DNA from: Cyclina sinensis
Lineage: Eukaryota; Mollusca; Bivalvia; Venerida; Veneridae
Direction: 5' to 3'
Length of the DNA: 64,000 nucleotides
Assembly (NCBI GenBank): GCA_012932295.1
Contig: JAAONU010000003.1
Coordinates: forward strand, 29,808,361-29,872,360
This document shows, one piece after another, positions 13,956 through 28,899 of the stretch. Under the pieces are notes generated by a model. It did no database searches. It was given only the letters and a program-made list of their open reading frames with translations, and was not told the DNA's origin. A program made the position numbers and the translations under genes. Position 1 is the first letter of the stretch; each line of letters starts with the position of its first letter.

Positions 13956-15487
13956 GACAGTTCAATGATTTCGTTAATGTTCTAGATCCTTGTTATAGCA
14001 TTCCTGGTCGTAAGACACGTATGAATAAAGTTTATCATGAAGCTGAAAGTTCTCTTAAGCAAAAGCTTACACAGGCTGAGAATATATGTGTTACTATTGA
14101 TATCTGGAGTAATCGTCAGATGACAGGCTTTCTTGGAATCACAGGTCACCTTATTTTGAACTGGCAGATTGACACAGTATTGATAGCATGCAAGTGTTTC
14201 CGTGAACGCTGTACTGGTGAAAACATTTATCAGGAATATGAGGAATGTATGATGGCATATGACATTGCAGAAAAGTAACTAACATCAATAGTGACAATGG
14301 TTCCAACATGAATAAACTCTTTCCATGTCACTTTCAGGATACACTAAAAAAATACCGAAGTTCAGACAAAAGAGCTGGATGGCAGTGATGATGAAATATT
14401 ATGGAGTGTAATGAGAGTGAAGAAATCTTTGAGGATGAATTTCCTACATGTTCTCTTTGGCACTGTTTTGCCCACATACTCCAACTGGTAGTTAAGTATG
14501 GCCTAAAAGAACTGAATCAGCATCTTAAAACTTTAGGTGAAAAGGCTTCAAGTCTTGTTAAATTTTGAGAAAATCAGTTTTTGCTTCAGAGGATGAAGAG
14601 AGGCTCCAAATAGAAAATGTGACAAGGTGGAACTCTCAAATGATCATTATTAGATTTGTTCTTGCTATAAGAAGACAAATTGAACAGTGTTGGCACACCC
14701 TTTCAAATTTCTTTATATGAAAGAAAGTTGTTCTCAGTCTTAGAGCCATTTGAAGAAGCCGGAAGAAAAGTCAGTTACATCAAGTCTCATGGTACCAGTT
14801 ATCTTGGGCCTGAAAAAAAACAAACAACTTGGACTAATGTCAAAGTTCTATATATAACAAGCCTGTCAAGCTATTTAATCACTGGCAACTATGCTCTTCT
14901 TGATTCCAACTTCAAATATATATAACAACAAGATGGTTTCAACAATATAAAACAGTCATTTGAGAAACGTCTGTCAAGCTATTTAACCAATGGCAACTAT
15001 GTTCTTTTTGATCCCAACTTCATACAGCGCTGGTGTTCTGATCTTAAAGCAATGAAAGACAAACTTGTTTCTTATCCCAGAAAGCTTGGAGAGCTTGAAG
15101 AAAGTGAGCAGTGTCTTGATGGTGAGAGTGAAGGTATTTATAAATTCTCTCCCTGAGAAGAGGGCTATTTTGGATGAATATGGACTTCTTAGTTTCATGA
15201 ACCCTAAAACAAATTAGTTGACATTGTCAAACTTGAAGCTACCCAGTATTTGAAAAGTTATTTACAGAGAAAAAGGATGTTCTGTCAAACTGGCAAATAA
15301 TGAGCGAAACTGTTTTATGCTTGCTTAACTCGCAAAAAGATAGCTTGTAATTCAGGCAACATCTGCCCCTGTAAAAAAATATTTTCAATTGCTGGAAAAT
15401 TGTTCCGTCCTGACAGATGCAACTTGAGTGATTCTTCCTTCCAGAAACTTATGATGAATAAGAGCATTTCTCAGAATACAATCTAAA
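13956..15487 (+). pseudogene. Decayed hAT-superfamily transposase
   Basis: Remains of a hAT (ZBED-like) transposase spread over several frames. 14021..14278 reads through the catalytic region, with VTIDIWSNRQMTGFLGITGH and ENIYQEYEECM. 14590-14640 encodes the VTRWNS motif. 15358-15480 encodes the C-terminal dimerisation block, with SAPV, then after a frame change FSIAGKLFRPDRCNLSDSSF. Multiple stops and shifts make it inactive. A segment of about 70 bp at 14863..14920 is repeated at 14965..15030 (both encode LSSYLxxGNYxLxDxNF), an internal duplication. No BED zinc finger or terminal repeats were identified. Confidence 0.75.
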
Positions 15488-15489
15488 TT

Positions 15490-18400
15490 CACATATCCCT
15501 TTATGGTTGTAATTGAAATACATTTTCAGTTCAGGTAAATACAAATTGAAGTATGCATGACACAAGATTACAAGGTCAACAAACTGTTGTTTTTAATACA
15601 CAAGGGGCAATAACATGTTTTTTCTGGGCATGGTCACAATCTGAGACCCCAGTGCACAACTACATATGTTCAACATTCCTGTAAAGATTCATAACTGTTC
15701 CTCTAATTCTTTTGGAGATATGTGTGACACAATTGCATGGTTATTCTTGAAACAAATTAAGGGCCATAAATGTGTTTTTATTAAGTGCATCGGCAAACAA
15801 AATGCTATGTGCACAACTGCGCATAATGGTCAACATTTGTTTAAAGTTGCAGGACTGAGGCACTTGCCCCTTCAGAAACATGCGCGACACTAGAATATTT
15901 GACGGACGGCTAAAATACAAAGATATATTTAATGTCAAAGGGAAGTTCTGGATCCTGCACTTCTGTTAAATAACATAAATTCTTCTATGAAGTTTCAGGT
16001 AATCGATATAGTTTTTGAGAATTTGTCAAGACAGAAATCAGTAGATACTTCAGTTTAGTTTAAGGCTATTCACTGATCTACAAGCGGACATTTATGTTTT
16101 AGTGCTTAAAATACTCTAAATTTCTTTGATAATGTTATGTCATATACATGTATAATTATATTGTAGCAAGACAAAATATTAAGTGTAAAGGATGTTAGAT
16201 CTGTCTACCGTGACAGATTTAGTCAACGGCACACTTTATTTTGATTTTCCCCCTAAAATTCATACAACCAATAAGTGACTCTCGACATTTTTGAAATATA
16301 TAAACTAATCGAAACAAACAAACAAACTCAATTATCGTATGACAGTGTCACATAGCTGAGTTTGCTTTAAGACAGAGTTAATTCTGCAGTTCTTACTATA
16401 AAATGTTTTATAATTACATTACTTTTTGAGAACAAGTTTTTCCTATCTGTGCAGAAATATAACAATTACCATCCATGTGACATAATACATGACCTGGTAC
16501 CGCAGTGCTTAAGGGGCTTTTATTTCGACCTGTTTCCATCAACAAGGTTGTGTTCGCTTCTCGTACTCTTGAAAGGTACAAGTCAAAACATGCAAACACA
16601 GTCTTCGTCGGTTTACATGTCTCCATTGCAACATTATCTATGTACTCGCCCTGAAAAAACAGACCTTTTAATGAAATGTTTTGTCAAAATTTAAATAAAC
16701 AAGCCAAACAAGATCACAGAATTGTAAAGCAGATATCGCCATTGGTCCTGCGCACTTTTTAGAGAAAATTCAATGCTTGCTAAACACACGAAACGATACA
16801 TTCTCATTCATTGAGGCCAAAGCTGATTTTGTTATTTCAGTTTCGATTGGAACTTTCTCCTCGTACGCTTTTTTGTTGTTATGAGGAATCTGCTCTTCGG
16901 ACGGTTAACCAGGTGGGCAGCGTATAAGTGTAAGGTTCCTGCCCATTTACCTCAATACAATTAAACTGTTGTAACCATACTTGGTCATTGGATAGCTTTT
17001 AGCAAGACCTTCCTTCGGACTGCGTTTTGGGTGACTGGATTCAAGGGTCATTCACTGTTAATTACCTCCGCTCAATGCCTTAAGTTCTGACGAAACGTGT
17101 TCACTTGATTATGTCAAGACCTTCCTTAAGATTGCTTTAGAAGTCAAAAGGTAATTCATTGTAACTAGAAATAGATTTTTGATTTCGCCCAAAATTTTTA
17201 GTTCAACTTAATCTATTAAAACCAAAATTGGTTATATATTAATTTGATTTTTATGTACCATTGTTCTTTTCTGTCCGCCCGTACGGTTGTGTGTCTTGAA
17301 ACCTTAAAAAATTGTTCACCATTTGGGGTACAGAGAAAATCTTGTTCGTTAAAGTCTATGTGCATATTCTACAACATACTGAACTGAACAACCTTCTTTC
17401 ACGTGTATAAGTTATATAGGAAGGAATTTGCATTGGAACAAGTTTTAGCTGCTAGTAGATTCTTTCCTGCTTTCTTTTTACTTTTTTTTAAAATATGTAT
17501 CCGTATGCGTATAGAGAAAGTATTATACATGCCACTTTTTATTCAGTTCTTGTAGTCTAACCTTAATGAGCAGATTATCAGTAGATCGTAAAGCAATGGA
17601 TTTTCATTGTATTTTTCTACTACAATAATTGCCCTTCACATGTCTTCTTAATAGTAATTTAAAACTTAATGTAGAATGAAAAAATACAAATCGCTGTGAT
17701 TTAAATGGCATCTTTATACGACTTTGAACGCAAAGGAACTTAATTAATCTTCAGTGAAAATTACTGCGAAAATTACGAAAAAAAATTACGAAAAGAAATA
17801 GTACTCGATTGACTGTATATATTTAAATAGTTAAATGTACTTTTACAAAAAGTACATGTAAATAATTATGTGATAAGAAAATTTGAATATTTTCACAGTT
17901 TCGACATGAGTATTTAAACTAATTTTTTAAAGGAAATATAGAAAAGTGTTCTAAATTGGACAGTATACTAAACAGAGCTTTCAAAGTGTAGCTGTTACTA
18001 TTTGAAAACTATATACGGCATAAAAGAAACAGGATGATTTATAGAAAGCGGAAGCGTTTATATATATATATATATTAACAAAAATAAAGTCCATATGGAC
18101 TTTAAATGACCAGTAATCCAGAAGTCGCAGTCAGTCGTCCGTGCTCTGTCACCTCTTTCCATAAGACGCACTACCATTTTAAAACGTGTATCGTTTAAAT
18201 CAGCTTCATTGCATCGTTTCTATATTTGAGCATGAGTCTCTTTTAGTTCAGAACTAAATGCTCGCTTTACCTCAATGTGACTGAAGTACACGGTCTACTA
18301 CAATGATAGCGAAGCATTATTTAGGAGCTGATTTTAATCAGATTGGCTTTACCTTGCACTTACAAATAATAACAAATAACTGGTTGGCGTTCTGATATAA

Positions 18401-19470
18401 GGTATACGCCCTGTTACTAGTACAAGGGATAAACTTTTAAGTGTCTTGATTACAGCATGTTGCTTTGATGGGCATTTGTTGTATATCGTTAGTTTATCAG
18501 GCTACACTAGTCAGTAAAACATTGATCTTTAAGGTGAGACCATGGTTTCGGCTAAGTCCGACATACTGATCTCTTATGATAGTCGGTTCTTAAACTAAAG
18601 AAATAGATCATACGGTAAAATGTAACAAAATCATTTTTATAACCATTTCATATTTTGCGCCTTCCGTAAAGATTAGAAATACTATTAAGATGAAATATGG
18701 AAAAGACAGAAATTTAAGACTATTTCAACACATTTCCTAAATGAAAAAGCCTTGAAAATTTAGAATATGAAGTTTTTCATCAGTGAAGTTAGCCAAGCGA
18801 AGCATGGATTATCCTTTTGTGTCCATTAACATCGCAGAACTTCACATCCGAGTTTTCACTTGTCATCATTGATAAGTAACAGAACAGAAGTGAACCAGTA
18901 ATAATTCCAGGTTAAGTGGTTAGTGCTCGGTTCGCTAAGTCAAGATGTGAAATCCAAGCCAAAATAGAAAAAAAAAGTTCTTTGGCAAGACGTTTTATAC
19001 CATACTTGCTTCGGTTCATTCAGTAGACGGAAACTTTTTGTAAAAGTTATTGGCTTTCTCTGTCTATGAGACACGTTTAAAAAGCGATGTTATCAAGTTG
19101 TAATGTCTTGTGTAGGTAAACCAATGTAGTACTAAAGCTTGTTGATGTTTTCTTAAGGCCGAAGTATTTAAGCTAGGTTACGGAAATTCACGAGTATACA
19201 GTTATGTATTATAGTCTCATGTATGAGCCATTCAGGCACACGTGTTTATTTGGATATGCTGTTTGTTTTCTCTGGGTTTATAGCCAGTTTCAACCTCTTT
19301 TTTGGTTATATCCAGACGGTCAGTCCACCTTACAAATTAGTGTTTCTTGGTATCCAACCATGTTACTAACCAATCTCACAGCAAGCCACTCACATGCTAC
19401 CTCAACTGAGTCATAAATGAGGGACAAATGACCTTGAGATACATTGTCCGAGATCAATTATCACGGAGAA
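15490..19470. other. Gene-free stretch
   Basis: Only short unrelated open frames; none has a recognisable domain or codon signature. A (TA)n run lies at about 18058-18074. Nothing else could be supported. Confidence 0.5.
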
Positions 19471-19479
19471 ATTTAGCCA

Positions 19480-19535
19480 GTCCTGGTGGGATTTGAACCG
19501 AGAACCCCTGGGTCGCCAGTCCGATGCATTTGGAC
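19480..19535 (-). repeat. tRNA-like SINE fragment
   Basis: On the minus strand, GGGTTCTCGGTTCAAATCCC is a good pol III B box, preceded by CTGGCGACCCAG. No acceptor-stem pairing is seen, so it is a SINE head and not a tRNA gene. Confidence 0.5.
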
Positions 19536-20998
19536 ATTTATTATATGCCCTAAAGAAGGATATTGTTAAAATGTTGGACTTGTAAACCGAGTATTTAGTA
19601 GCTTTCTCAGGATTAATGCGAGACTCCATACATATTACTCACTGATTGTCATTAAAATAACGCAAGAATTTGTCCTTATTGTTAAGTGTTTGACTGACAC
19701 TTTGCAGGATCGCAACAATAATGATTCATCGTTTTAACAGACACTTTCAAAGACTAAATCCTTAGTTAGTAAGAGACTCACATTGACTCTAGGCAGGACA
19801 GCGCCTTTGATCTGGCACTGAAAATAGATGGTATACACAATCAACACCAATGTCTATCTATCCATACTGTATCGCCCTCTCTAGAGTATTACGTGCGGGT
19901 ATTCATAATGTGGGCTTCATCTTTTGGTTAACAACACAACAGTTGATCAGCAGCATCAAACAACAAACAAATCATACTTCCTCTATGTATAATTCCATCT
20001 TGAAGTTACTAAAAATGACACAGAGAAATTTCGTTCTTGAATACTTTTGTTATATGACCTAGGGCCTTGATAAAATTGCAATTAAGTCCCTGTTTGACCT
20101 TACCTTGACCTCGAGCTACAAACACTTGCCTATGCATCACTGCCTTATGACACCAACCCTATTCCAAGTTTCAGTGAAATTCAAAACAGTGGCTACCTAC
20201 ATGAAGATACGACTTGATACAAATAAACAAATCTCAACTGAAAACTAGACTTGTTCATTGGACACTGATGCCCCTACAATTGGAAATTTGTCACAGAAAG
20301 AGAATATATTACCAGGGAAACACTGAATATACAGTTAGTTGCTTGATAGGCTAAGAGTACTTCACTTTACAAATAAACCTCTTTCAAAATGCGTCAGCTG
20401 CTATACCTCTTTCACAATGTCTTACTTCCATAACTCACTAACAATGCTTTTTTTCAAGATTTTGCAAGATTTACTATATATGCATCTATGAAAGACCAAC
20501 AAAGGGCAATAATACAGTGAAAACTGATCCGAGAAAAAAAAACTTTCATTTCTTGCACAACAACCCATCATTGTCTATTATGTGTGTGAGTTTGGTTTCA
20601 ATCTATGAGTGTAGGGCACAAAAATATTCACATCATTATGCTGATTTAACAAATGATTTCTTCTTTTCTGTATCAGGTCTTCTTGCAATCAGAAGAAAAA
20701 ACAAGTTAACAATTTAATTATCTTGGCTATACTGATTATATTTCAACAATTCATTCATATAACAACATTAAACCAGTACTGTATAACAGGCTAACACTAA
20801 AATGCATTTACTTTTGCATCATGCAATAGCCCATACATCCTAGTAAAAGAAATGACATTAATGCAACACATGGTATATGTATGAGCTCTCAATAACAACT
20901 TAAAAATAAATTATTTCTCGGATATATCCTCGATAAAAATAAAAAAGGTATGATGTAAAATATACTAATATGTAAGATATTTGTTATCTATTTACTAA

Positions 20999-21309
20999 CA
21001 AAATAGAAATGGTCCAGCGGTCAGCTGCAAAGTATGTTCATAATGATTATCACTATACAAGCAGTGAAACAAACATGATTAAGGAATTAAAATGGTCAAC
21101 ACTCCAGCAAAGGCGAAACCAAGCCAGCCTGGTCATGATATACAAAATAAAAAATAAACAGTTCAATGTCTGACACGATTACCTTACAGACACAAGAAAC
21201 AAATTCATCATCCCAAAGTCAAAAACACATCACATAAACTCATTCTTCCCAAGGACCTTACGACTCTGGAATGAATTACCAACTGAGATAAGGCTACCCC
21301 GACTGTACT
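20999..21309 (+). mobile_element. 3' end of a non-LTR retrotransposon reverse transcriptase (LINE relic)
   Basis: Translated, this reads as the C-terminal tail of a jockey/CR1-type RT: VQRSAAKYVHNDYHYTSS, then LKWSTLQQRRNQASLVMIYK, then after an in-frame stop a YLTDTRNKF segment and SFFPRTLRLWNELP. These are the conserved RRAARF, LGW..L..RR and SFFPR.I..WN.LP blocks. It is truncated at the 5' side and inactive. Confidence 0.7.
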
Positions 21310-22072
21310 AGTTTTATCAGTTAATCGAACAAGTTTTGTGGATTTTAAATGTTCAAAATAAATGTTTAAGATCCATAGTAAAATTCTTGTTAACTTTTTT
21401 ATCGTTGACAATTTTAATGTTCCTGACAAGCACCTATCTAGTATAGTCAGAATTGACTTATGGCAGTAATAAGTTGAAGTTAACCAAAATAGCACCTCAA
21501 AGTACTGAAATTTTCACTCCTTTATTTTAAGCTGGACAGAAATCAATTTTATTTAGTATGATTATCATGGGCTCTGTGCAAAACAAATAATATAAGAATA
21601 TGGTTCAGGGTAAATGTAACTTACCTATTTAACTATCTAAAGTTGATGTTAAAGACATGTACATGTATTTAGAAGTAATTGGAAAGTCACAGATTTTAAA
21701 ATAACTGAAAATTAACATGAAAACTAGGAAGAAATTTTTACTATAAGGCAATGACATTCAACATTTTTGTATTTTCAATCAGACATGTGACTTCCTTAAC
21801 CTCAATTCCCGAGAAGTATGATGTTTATGTACAACTTCTAAAATCTTCCCCACAGTAAGAATCTACCAACTTTTGAATATCAATTTTTCACTGCTAGGGC
21901 AATATTGTTAGAAGCAATTCTATCATCTTTTATAAAGATTTCATGTTGTGAAAACCAACAGTGAACATAAAAACTAAAAGACAGGCAAGAGATGTTTTAC
22001 TGTTTTCTCTGAGTTTTTTTTTTATCTTTCCAATATATTGGCAGAACAACAACAATACATCCTATTCTAGAG

Positions 22073-25000
22073 CTATCTTAAGTCTATCTTCATCCTCTTT
22101 TCCACTTCAAGCCTGATCAGACTTTGTAATTTCCATGAGGTATTGTAAGACAACACCTTGTCTGCTGACTGGAATGTCAACCTGTAACAGCGGCTATATC
22201 TTCCAGTCACCAGGTCAGTGTACCTGTCAATCAACTCTACATTTATAACACAATCACCTGCTATATCCCTGATTATGTTACAGTATTCAAGCACACTGAA
22301 TGGTATGCTAGGGTTTTCCCAGAAGCTCATATCATGGACGTAAGTCATTGGATACAAGCTTGGAGATCTAAACCCTGCAATCTCGTCACATGGCTTTGCT
22401 GAAGCAAGTTTACTTTTCGCTGCAGTATTCTGAAGACCCTGACTAGGAAGTAGTTTTCTGCAGTTTATTTCTGCAAACTGACCAAGCACTCTAAAATCAT
22501 TTGACCACAATAGCCTCTCATCTTTTATGTTGTACATACAACATACCAGCTTACACAGGTCTGTTATTATATACACACATGCTTGAGAACAGGGTGGGCT
22601 ATCACTCAAAACATTGACACTGCAAGAGCCAATCTCTGTAGATTCTGAGCTTTCCTGCTTAAACTCTCCACTACTAGGAGGCTTATCAGCATGTGAAATG
22701 GTTACATCACTTAAATAAAATTTTTCCATAATTTCATTTGAGAAACTCTGAGAAACTGTTGAATCAAATGTCTCCGCTTTGCATTTAGTTGTCAAAATCA
22801 CATTATTTACAATTTCTGTAAATTTTTCAGCTGTTTCATGTACAGTTTCTGCCAAAAATTTCTGATGCAATTTTGACTCTTTTACATAATCCTGCTTAGT
22901 ATTGATAGGCCAACATATAGCTATATAATATGACACTGAATACTGGTTCAATGATATAGGACAAGGTCTATAGACTGGCATATATAAAGCCTGTATATTT
23001 TCTATTTTTTCATAGTCAAAATACTTCATTGGATCACTTGTGAAGACAAAGTCTTTGTTATGTTCTGAATTTTCAATCAATATTTTTGAATGCAAAAGTT
23101 CACTGAAATCCTCCACTTCACTACATTGAAGGTGATCATTCTCTTCTGTCAGCAAATGGAAACAATTTGTTTCTAAATCCAAGTTATTTTCACTTACGTC
23201 TGAAGACATTGCACCTTTCTGAATTGGTGCCTGTAAGCCAAGACTTTCAACTTTCAAACTTAATGTGATTTCTAGATGTTCCACAATTCTGTCATACATT
23301 CTGTGTACAGGATGGTCTTTGTTGAAATTAATACATCTAAAAGGAAAAATACTTTCTATTATTTAGTGATTTAGTGACATTCTGTGAAAAGTAATGTGCA
23401 AAGACATTTGTAAGACAAAATGTACATGGATCAGGCTGTGTTGAGGATTCAAAAATATTTTCATTAAACTATCTGTTTGGGTCAACTGAAATCAAGTTCA
23501 ATTTTCTTTTAATGAAAACCAGGTCTTGGTATGTTTTAACCTACTTCCTATGACCCATAGCTGAAAATTTTTTATTTAAATTAAAGTTACGGTGTTCTTA
23601 CAAAGGTCAAATAAAAATCAATATTTATATTCAGTAAGTTACGATACATGTATCAACCTGTGAAAGGTGAGCATACAAAATTCTTGAAGCTGAATGAAAT
23701 CTATATCTTCTTTATAAAAGCTTTAGTACAGAATTCTTATTTAACATCTGGTACTGAAAAAAAATCTCCAACAGACCAATCAATTTATTTCTAGTCAAAA
23801 CATAATATGCTCAGTGTAGGCTGATATTGCTGGCAGTATTACAGAGAAAGAATCCTCCTGAACTGAAAACCACTTTCAAAATCAGCTTTGTTCAAGTATT
23901 CATTGCTTAAGTGCTAAACACTCAATGACTGATCCCCATATTAAAAACTTCGCACATATATGTATGTTTTACCTGATTTGATTCAGTGTCCTGTATATGT
24001 AGGGTGGACAAGAGAGTAAATGTGGACCAAGTGTGATCCTCGGTCTCTCCATCCCTGTTGGAATGCTTACTGGATCAGCCACCTCAAATACATGGGTTAG
24101 AGCCTTCTCTGTGTGAAAACCCTTGTCTAAACTTCTGTAATAGTAAAGGGCTGATTATGATTTATAGATTCATACACCTTTTAAAGTTTGCAAATAAAAA
24201 TAGCAACAAGCTAGTTAAAGCTCTTAACATAAGGATTGGGGTTCAACCTAAGTCAGCAGTAACTGGCTGTTACTTCCTTCCACAGTCATCATTTCACATG
24301 GAACCCAAAAAGGACTCCAGGATGCTGTCAAGTATTTCTGAATTAAGCTGATCACATTTGTCTGCAGCCTAAGTAAAAAAAAACTTTAAAATTTATGGTT
24401 TGGTTTGTGATAAGTAGCTATCTAAGTCATGTGTTCACCTTGGTACATGTAACATTTTGAAATGAAGACCTCATAACATGTCAACCACATCGTCTACTCA
24501 AACCACTGAAATAAATACTGCAGATTCTGCATATTAGTAACTTATTAGTCAATATTTTACCAATCTTATAAGGTAAAAACTGACGTGCAACTTATTTTAT
24601 GAAAAAAAAAGATCATCAAAGAGTTTCATCTCTTGACTATGGAGAACTATGATATTCTTTATTTTTTTAACAGTAACAATTATCAGAGAAAGTATTCTCC
24701 GTTATCTTCTATGTGAAATCATGACATTATTTGGTTTAATTATACAGATGATTAAGTTATATAAGGGTGCTCTTCATACAATATTGTGAATCAGAGACAA
24801 CAGAATTTTCACACATTGTGACATAAGATTCAGCTCAGTATATCTGATAGTGTGTGTACCCGTCTGAGATATGAATTTTTTGCAGACAGTATAAAAGAAA
24901 ATATCCATGAAAATAATCAACAACTTGTCAAAATTTCTAATGTTCACCTTCAAGTTTTAAATAACTCCATTTCTAGAACGGATTCTACACAAACCAATGC

Positions 25001-27265
25001 AGTATGGTATCTTTATTATTTGTAACAGGGTTCAAATTTTAAGTAAAAATGTACCTAAATCCAGTTGAGGTATAAACAGTATAGGCCTCAGCTTTGAATG
25101 GTAAAACTTTTGTCAGAATAAGTCCAGAGTTTGCTGCCATAGAAACCACCTGCCAGCTGTCATGCCAGGCTCTCATTGGTTGATCAGCTGGTGTGCCACC
25201 TTGACCTTTACACAAGGTCACCAGGATCTGCCCTAGTTCTTTAAGTTCTTGAACAGCACTGTCAATACAGATCAGTCAGTAATATTACAAAAACAGACTA
25301 TGGTTTAATTGTATTTTTCAAAAATATACACATATCAGTATACAGATAATTTCTAGTGGAACAAAATTTAGAAATCCAGTTTCAATGTCAAGATAAAATA
25401 CACTGAATTATCAGCAAAGGCATAAACATTCCTATTATTATTGGTAAGGAACATTAACCACATTTTTTATGATAAAATTTTACTGTTCAATAAGAAATCT
25501 GTAAAATATTTTCAATCTTCTACATCTTTAGGATCTCAGAAACAATTCAGATACTTTATGCAAACTGTATGGCAATAATTTCAGACATGTACAATAAAAG
25601 GATGAGTAAAACCATTTTAACTTCAAAGAAACTAATGAAACACTAGAAGATTTGCATCTGTTTGGAGTTTTACAACCAACATGCTACAACATTTTTTAAA
25701 AGTTGTAGTAAAGTACACCATACTTTTGAAGAAGAATTAAACTGAGACTTAATTACACCCAATTTATCCCTCAATTTTCAGTATGAAACAGCAGCAAATA
25801 TATAACTGTTAAAAGCAATCTTTTTTGTTACTTAAAAAACTTAAGAATTTATAAAATATATATTTCTTACGTAACTACAAAACAAACTCAACTGCAAGTT
25901 AAGAAATACAGTGACAAAATATAACACCTGACATATTTCTGAACTTGTAACCATTATAATTCAGAATCCTAAGTTCTACTCCGAACTTCTCTTAACGTCC
26001 AGACGAAATTGGATTAGAGAGCCCACTGCATATTTTTTTGAATTCCTATTTTATTTTTATCTATCTATCTGCCATTAATGTCGAACCCCTTGTTGGGACC
26101 TAGACATGTAGGGTTTTGCATTTTTTGCAGGTTTTGTAATCCATGTGTTAAAGAATAGAACTTGCTGGCATTTACAAAACTTTTTGAACCAGTTAACAGT
26201 TAAATAAAGATAAACTGGGTGGTATATTTACAAGTTAATTACTTGCTAATGATTGTCATTGCACAAGAATTACAATAAATATGGTAAGATTTCTACCTGA
26301 TCCAGCAGGTTCTTTTCTTGGAACTTTTAAGGATGTTTTCTGATTTGAACTTAGTTTAATCACATTCTGTTATAATAACTGTTTACTGTTATAATAACAG
26401 TAAAAAGTAATTATTTATGCAATTATTTAATACAATGTACTTAATCATTACTTAACACTCCGAATTCTGCCTTAAAAATTATCAATGGCTGGCCTGTAAT
26501 ACATATTGGATAGTATTTCAAAGTAAAACAAAGTTTTTCCCAGTTTTTCTCAGGCTAGCTACTACTGTGAAAACCTGAGTTTTTGCCAACTTTGCAATAA
26601 AAACTTTTTTTATTCATTCTCATGATGATACATTCAAGTAAACTTCCTTCTTACCTGGCAAAGAAGTCATTGAGCAGTTTCCTGTTTTTCTTGTGGTTAG
26701 ATTTCCCTCCTGCATGTGGAAAGTTAAAGATGACAAAATCAAACCTTCTCACACTGATGTAAGGATTGAGATGAAGCTGGGTGGCATCTGTATCAAGTTG
26801 AACTGTAACACCTGCAGCAAACATGTATCTGACAAAACTAAGCATACCATAGACAGTTTGTACAAGACTTAAATGAAAATAGAGCATACGGAAGTTTCCA
26901 ATCCATGGAAAGAAAACCATATATGACAACTGAAAACTGAAAAACCTGCACAGCAGAGTAACAATCACACTTAAAATTTAAACTCATAGATCACAAAATT
27001 ATCAATGCTTCTACTGTATCTGTAGTTTTTAGTAAATGCTTCATAATAGATAAAGAACTTGTACAAAAAATACCTTACCTTTACTTTGCAGATCCTCTAT
27101 ATTTCTGGCTGCATTAAGATGTTTCTTAATTGATACTTCTGTCTCTAAGCTGGTTGCTATGATACTGCTGTACCGGTTGCTAGGCAACTTCTCCAACAAA
27201 GCCACCGCAAAAGAAAAATCACCTTCTCCAACAAGTAATATATCTCCATGCAGTAAGAACTCCAT
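22073..27265 (-). CDS. FDXACB1: Ferredoxin-fold anticodon-binding domain-containing protein 1
   Basis: Five coding exons on the minus strand: 27265..27079, 26811..26655, 25258..25055, 24134..23973 and 23336..22073. All have GT-AG borders and matching phases, and they sum to 1974 nt (657 residues plus stop), close to the family's usual length. The N-terminal half is a Rossmann-like BMT5/DUF2431 methyltransferase-type domain with LLVGEGDFSFA near residue 10 and FDFVIFNFPHAGG near residue 90. The C-terminal about 95 residues are an FDX-ACB domain like that of phenylalanyl-tRNA synthetase beta/mitochondrial FARS2 (SFWENPSIPFSVLEYCNIIRDIAGD, LIDRYTDLVTGRYSRCYRLTF, ending KRMKIDLR). The middle, in the last exon, is Ser/Glu-rich and variable. 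Substrate is not established for the family. The ATG at 27265 directly precedes the conserved GEGDF block. Confidence 0.9.
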
Positions 27266-28890
27266 TACTGTTCCTACGTCTGTCTACCTAGAAACAGAAA
27301 AGTATGTGTTGCAGTCATATGAAATCACATTTTACAAAAAAAAAATAGAACTTAAATAGAAGTGGCTTTAGCATTCAGTTGCTTCAATATCAAGTTAACT
27401 GCAATGTTCTTTTATCTTTTCATGGGAATAATCAGTTTAGCATATTTGATTCCATATGGTAAAGCCCCACTAGAATAATAACTCTATATACTACTATTTA
27501 TGAATGGGTAATTCATAAGACTACTTTGGCATAAATCTCTGACCTGAGATTATTTCAAGTAAGACTGCACTACAGCAGTTCATAAATGGTAAAACTGAAG
27601 CAAAATCATATACTAAAAATGATTTCCTCAGTTAAAGAACTTTAAATTCTAATCAGTTTTATTTTGTTCCCCTACAAAATGAACTGCTCTGACATCATAA
27701 GTATAAACTGAGTACCGGTACATGTAGTGATTAGATTGTGACATACTTAATTCTCAGATGCATGAACACTGATGAAACATTGATATAGTTACCCAGTTAA
27801 AACTGCTGTTCAAATCAAGTGCAATGCCATGGACATCAATCTTAATAAAAGGAATTAGAAAGTAGGAAATATTAAGAGAAACATTTCAACCATGAAACTG
27901 ACAGCAACAAAGTAATTAATTAGAAACTACATGTACCATTTTGAAGTGCATTTCCAAAATCTTAAAAAATATCCAAATATCCTAAAATACTAGACATGTT
28001 ACTTGTGTAAATCTCCTATATCGACCATTCAAAAATCAGAAAGACATTCAACTTATTCATGTACAGTTATTTGGGCTAGTTTTGTTGTTGTTGTTTTTTT
28101 TTAAAGAAAAAAGCACCTGTGTGATAGGGAATGTTTGGAACTTTTCAGTATATCTGCAAGCTGACTAACTAAATGTCAGAATTTCTACAACACATTGCAA
28201 ATTTTCATAGTAGATCTAAAACTTTTCTAATATCCAGACATTTTTGTAATATGACAATGACTTCAAACTCGAACTTTTAGTGGTTATTTAAAATTTTGGA
28301 AAAATGTTGTTTTGCCATGGTACATGTATATATATTGTAGAAATATCCCATTTAAAATATCACTCCCTACTGTATATGAAATGAATTATTAATGCTGCAA
28401 TGGTGTCAGAGTTCTGCAACTGTCACTAAATTCCCTAACTTTTTCAAGGATTTTCAGATGTTTTGAATCGTAAATACTCTTTGTTCCAATTTTTCTTAAT
28501 AACTGGGCTTGGAGGGTTCGACCACCTCCAGGTCAAGCATCAAAGTAGCTCTTATGCAAATCTGTTACCAAATGTCATGACAGCAAACATAATAAATATT
28601 CATGATGTACATATTTCATGTACAATTTCTCTGAAAGTTAATATATTAGCACTAACCTATTAAAGAAATAAGTGCTCAGGCCCAAAATCCAAGTGTTCAA
28701 TTTTTGTTCACTTTATCATTCTTAAAAAAAATTGATTTTCATGAATGCATCAAAACTGCTTGAACCTTTATTAAATTTTTAATAAAACACAAAAGCATAA
28801 ATTTGAACTTAAAGCAATGTTTTCTTAACTGGTTCCAGATCTTTTTACTTAATCCTTTTATTTTATGTCTCTTTTGATTGGTTCATAATA
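27266..28890. other. Noncoding 5' flank of FDXACB1
   Basis: No gene or recognisable promoter element could be supported. Ordinary AT-rich sequence. Confidence 0.4.
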
Positions 28891-28899
28891 TCCTTAGGT

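Noticed and set aside
16414..16694. Possible exon on either strand
   Set aside because: Overlapping 70-81-residue frames without splice sites, domain matches or neighbours in phase.
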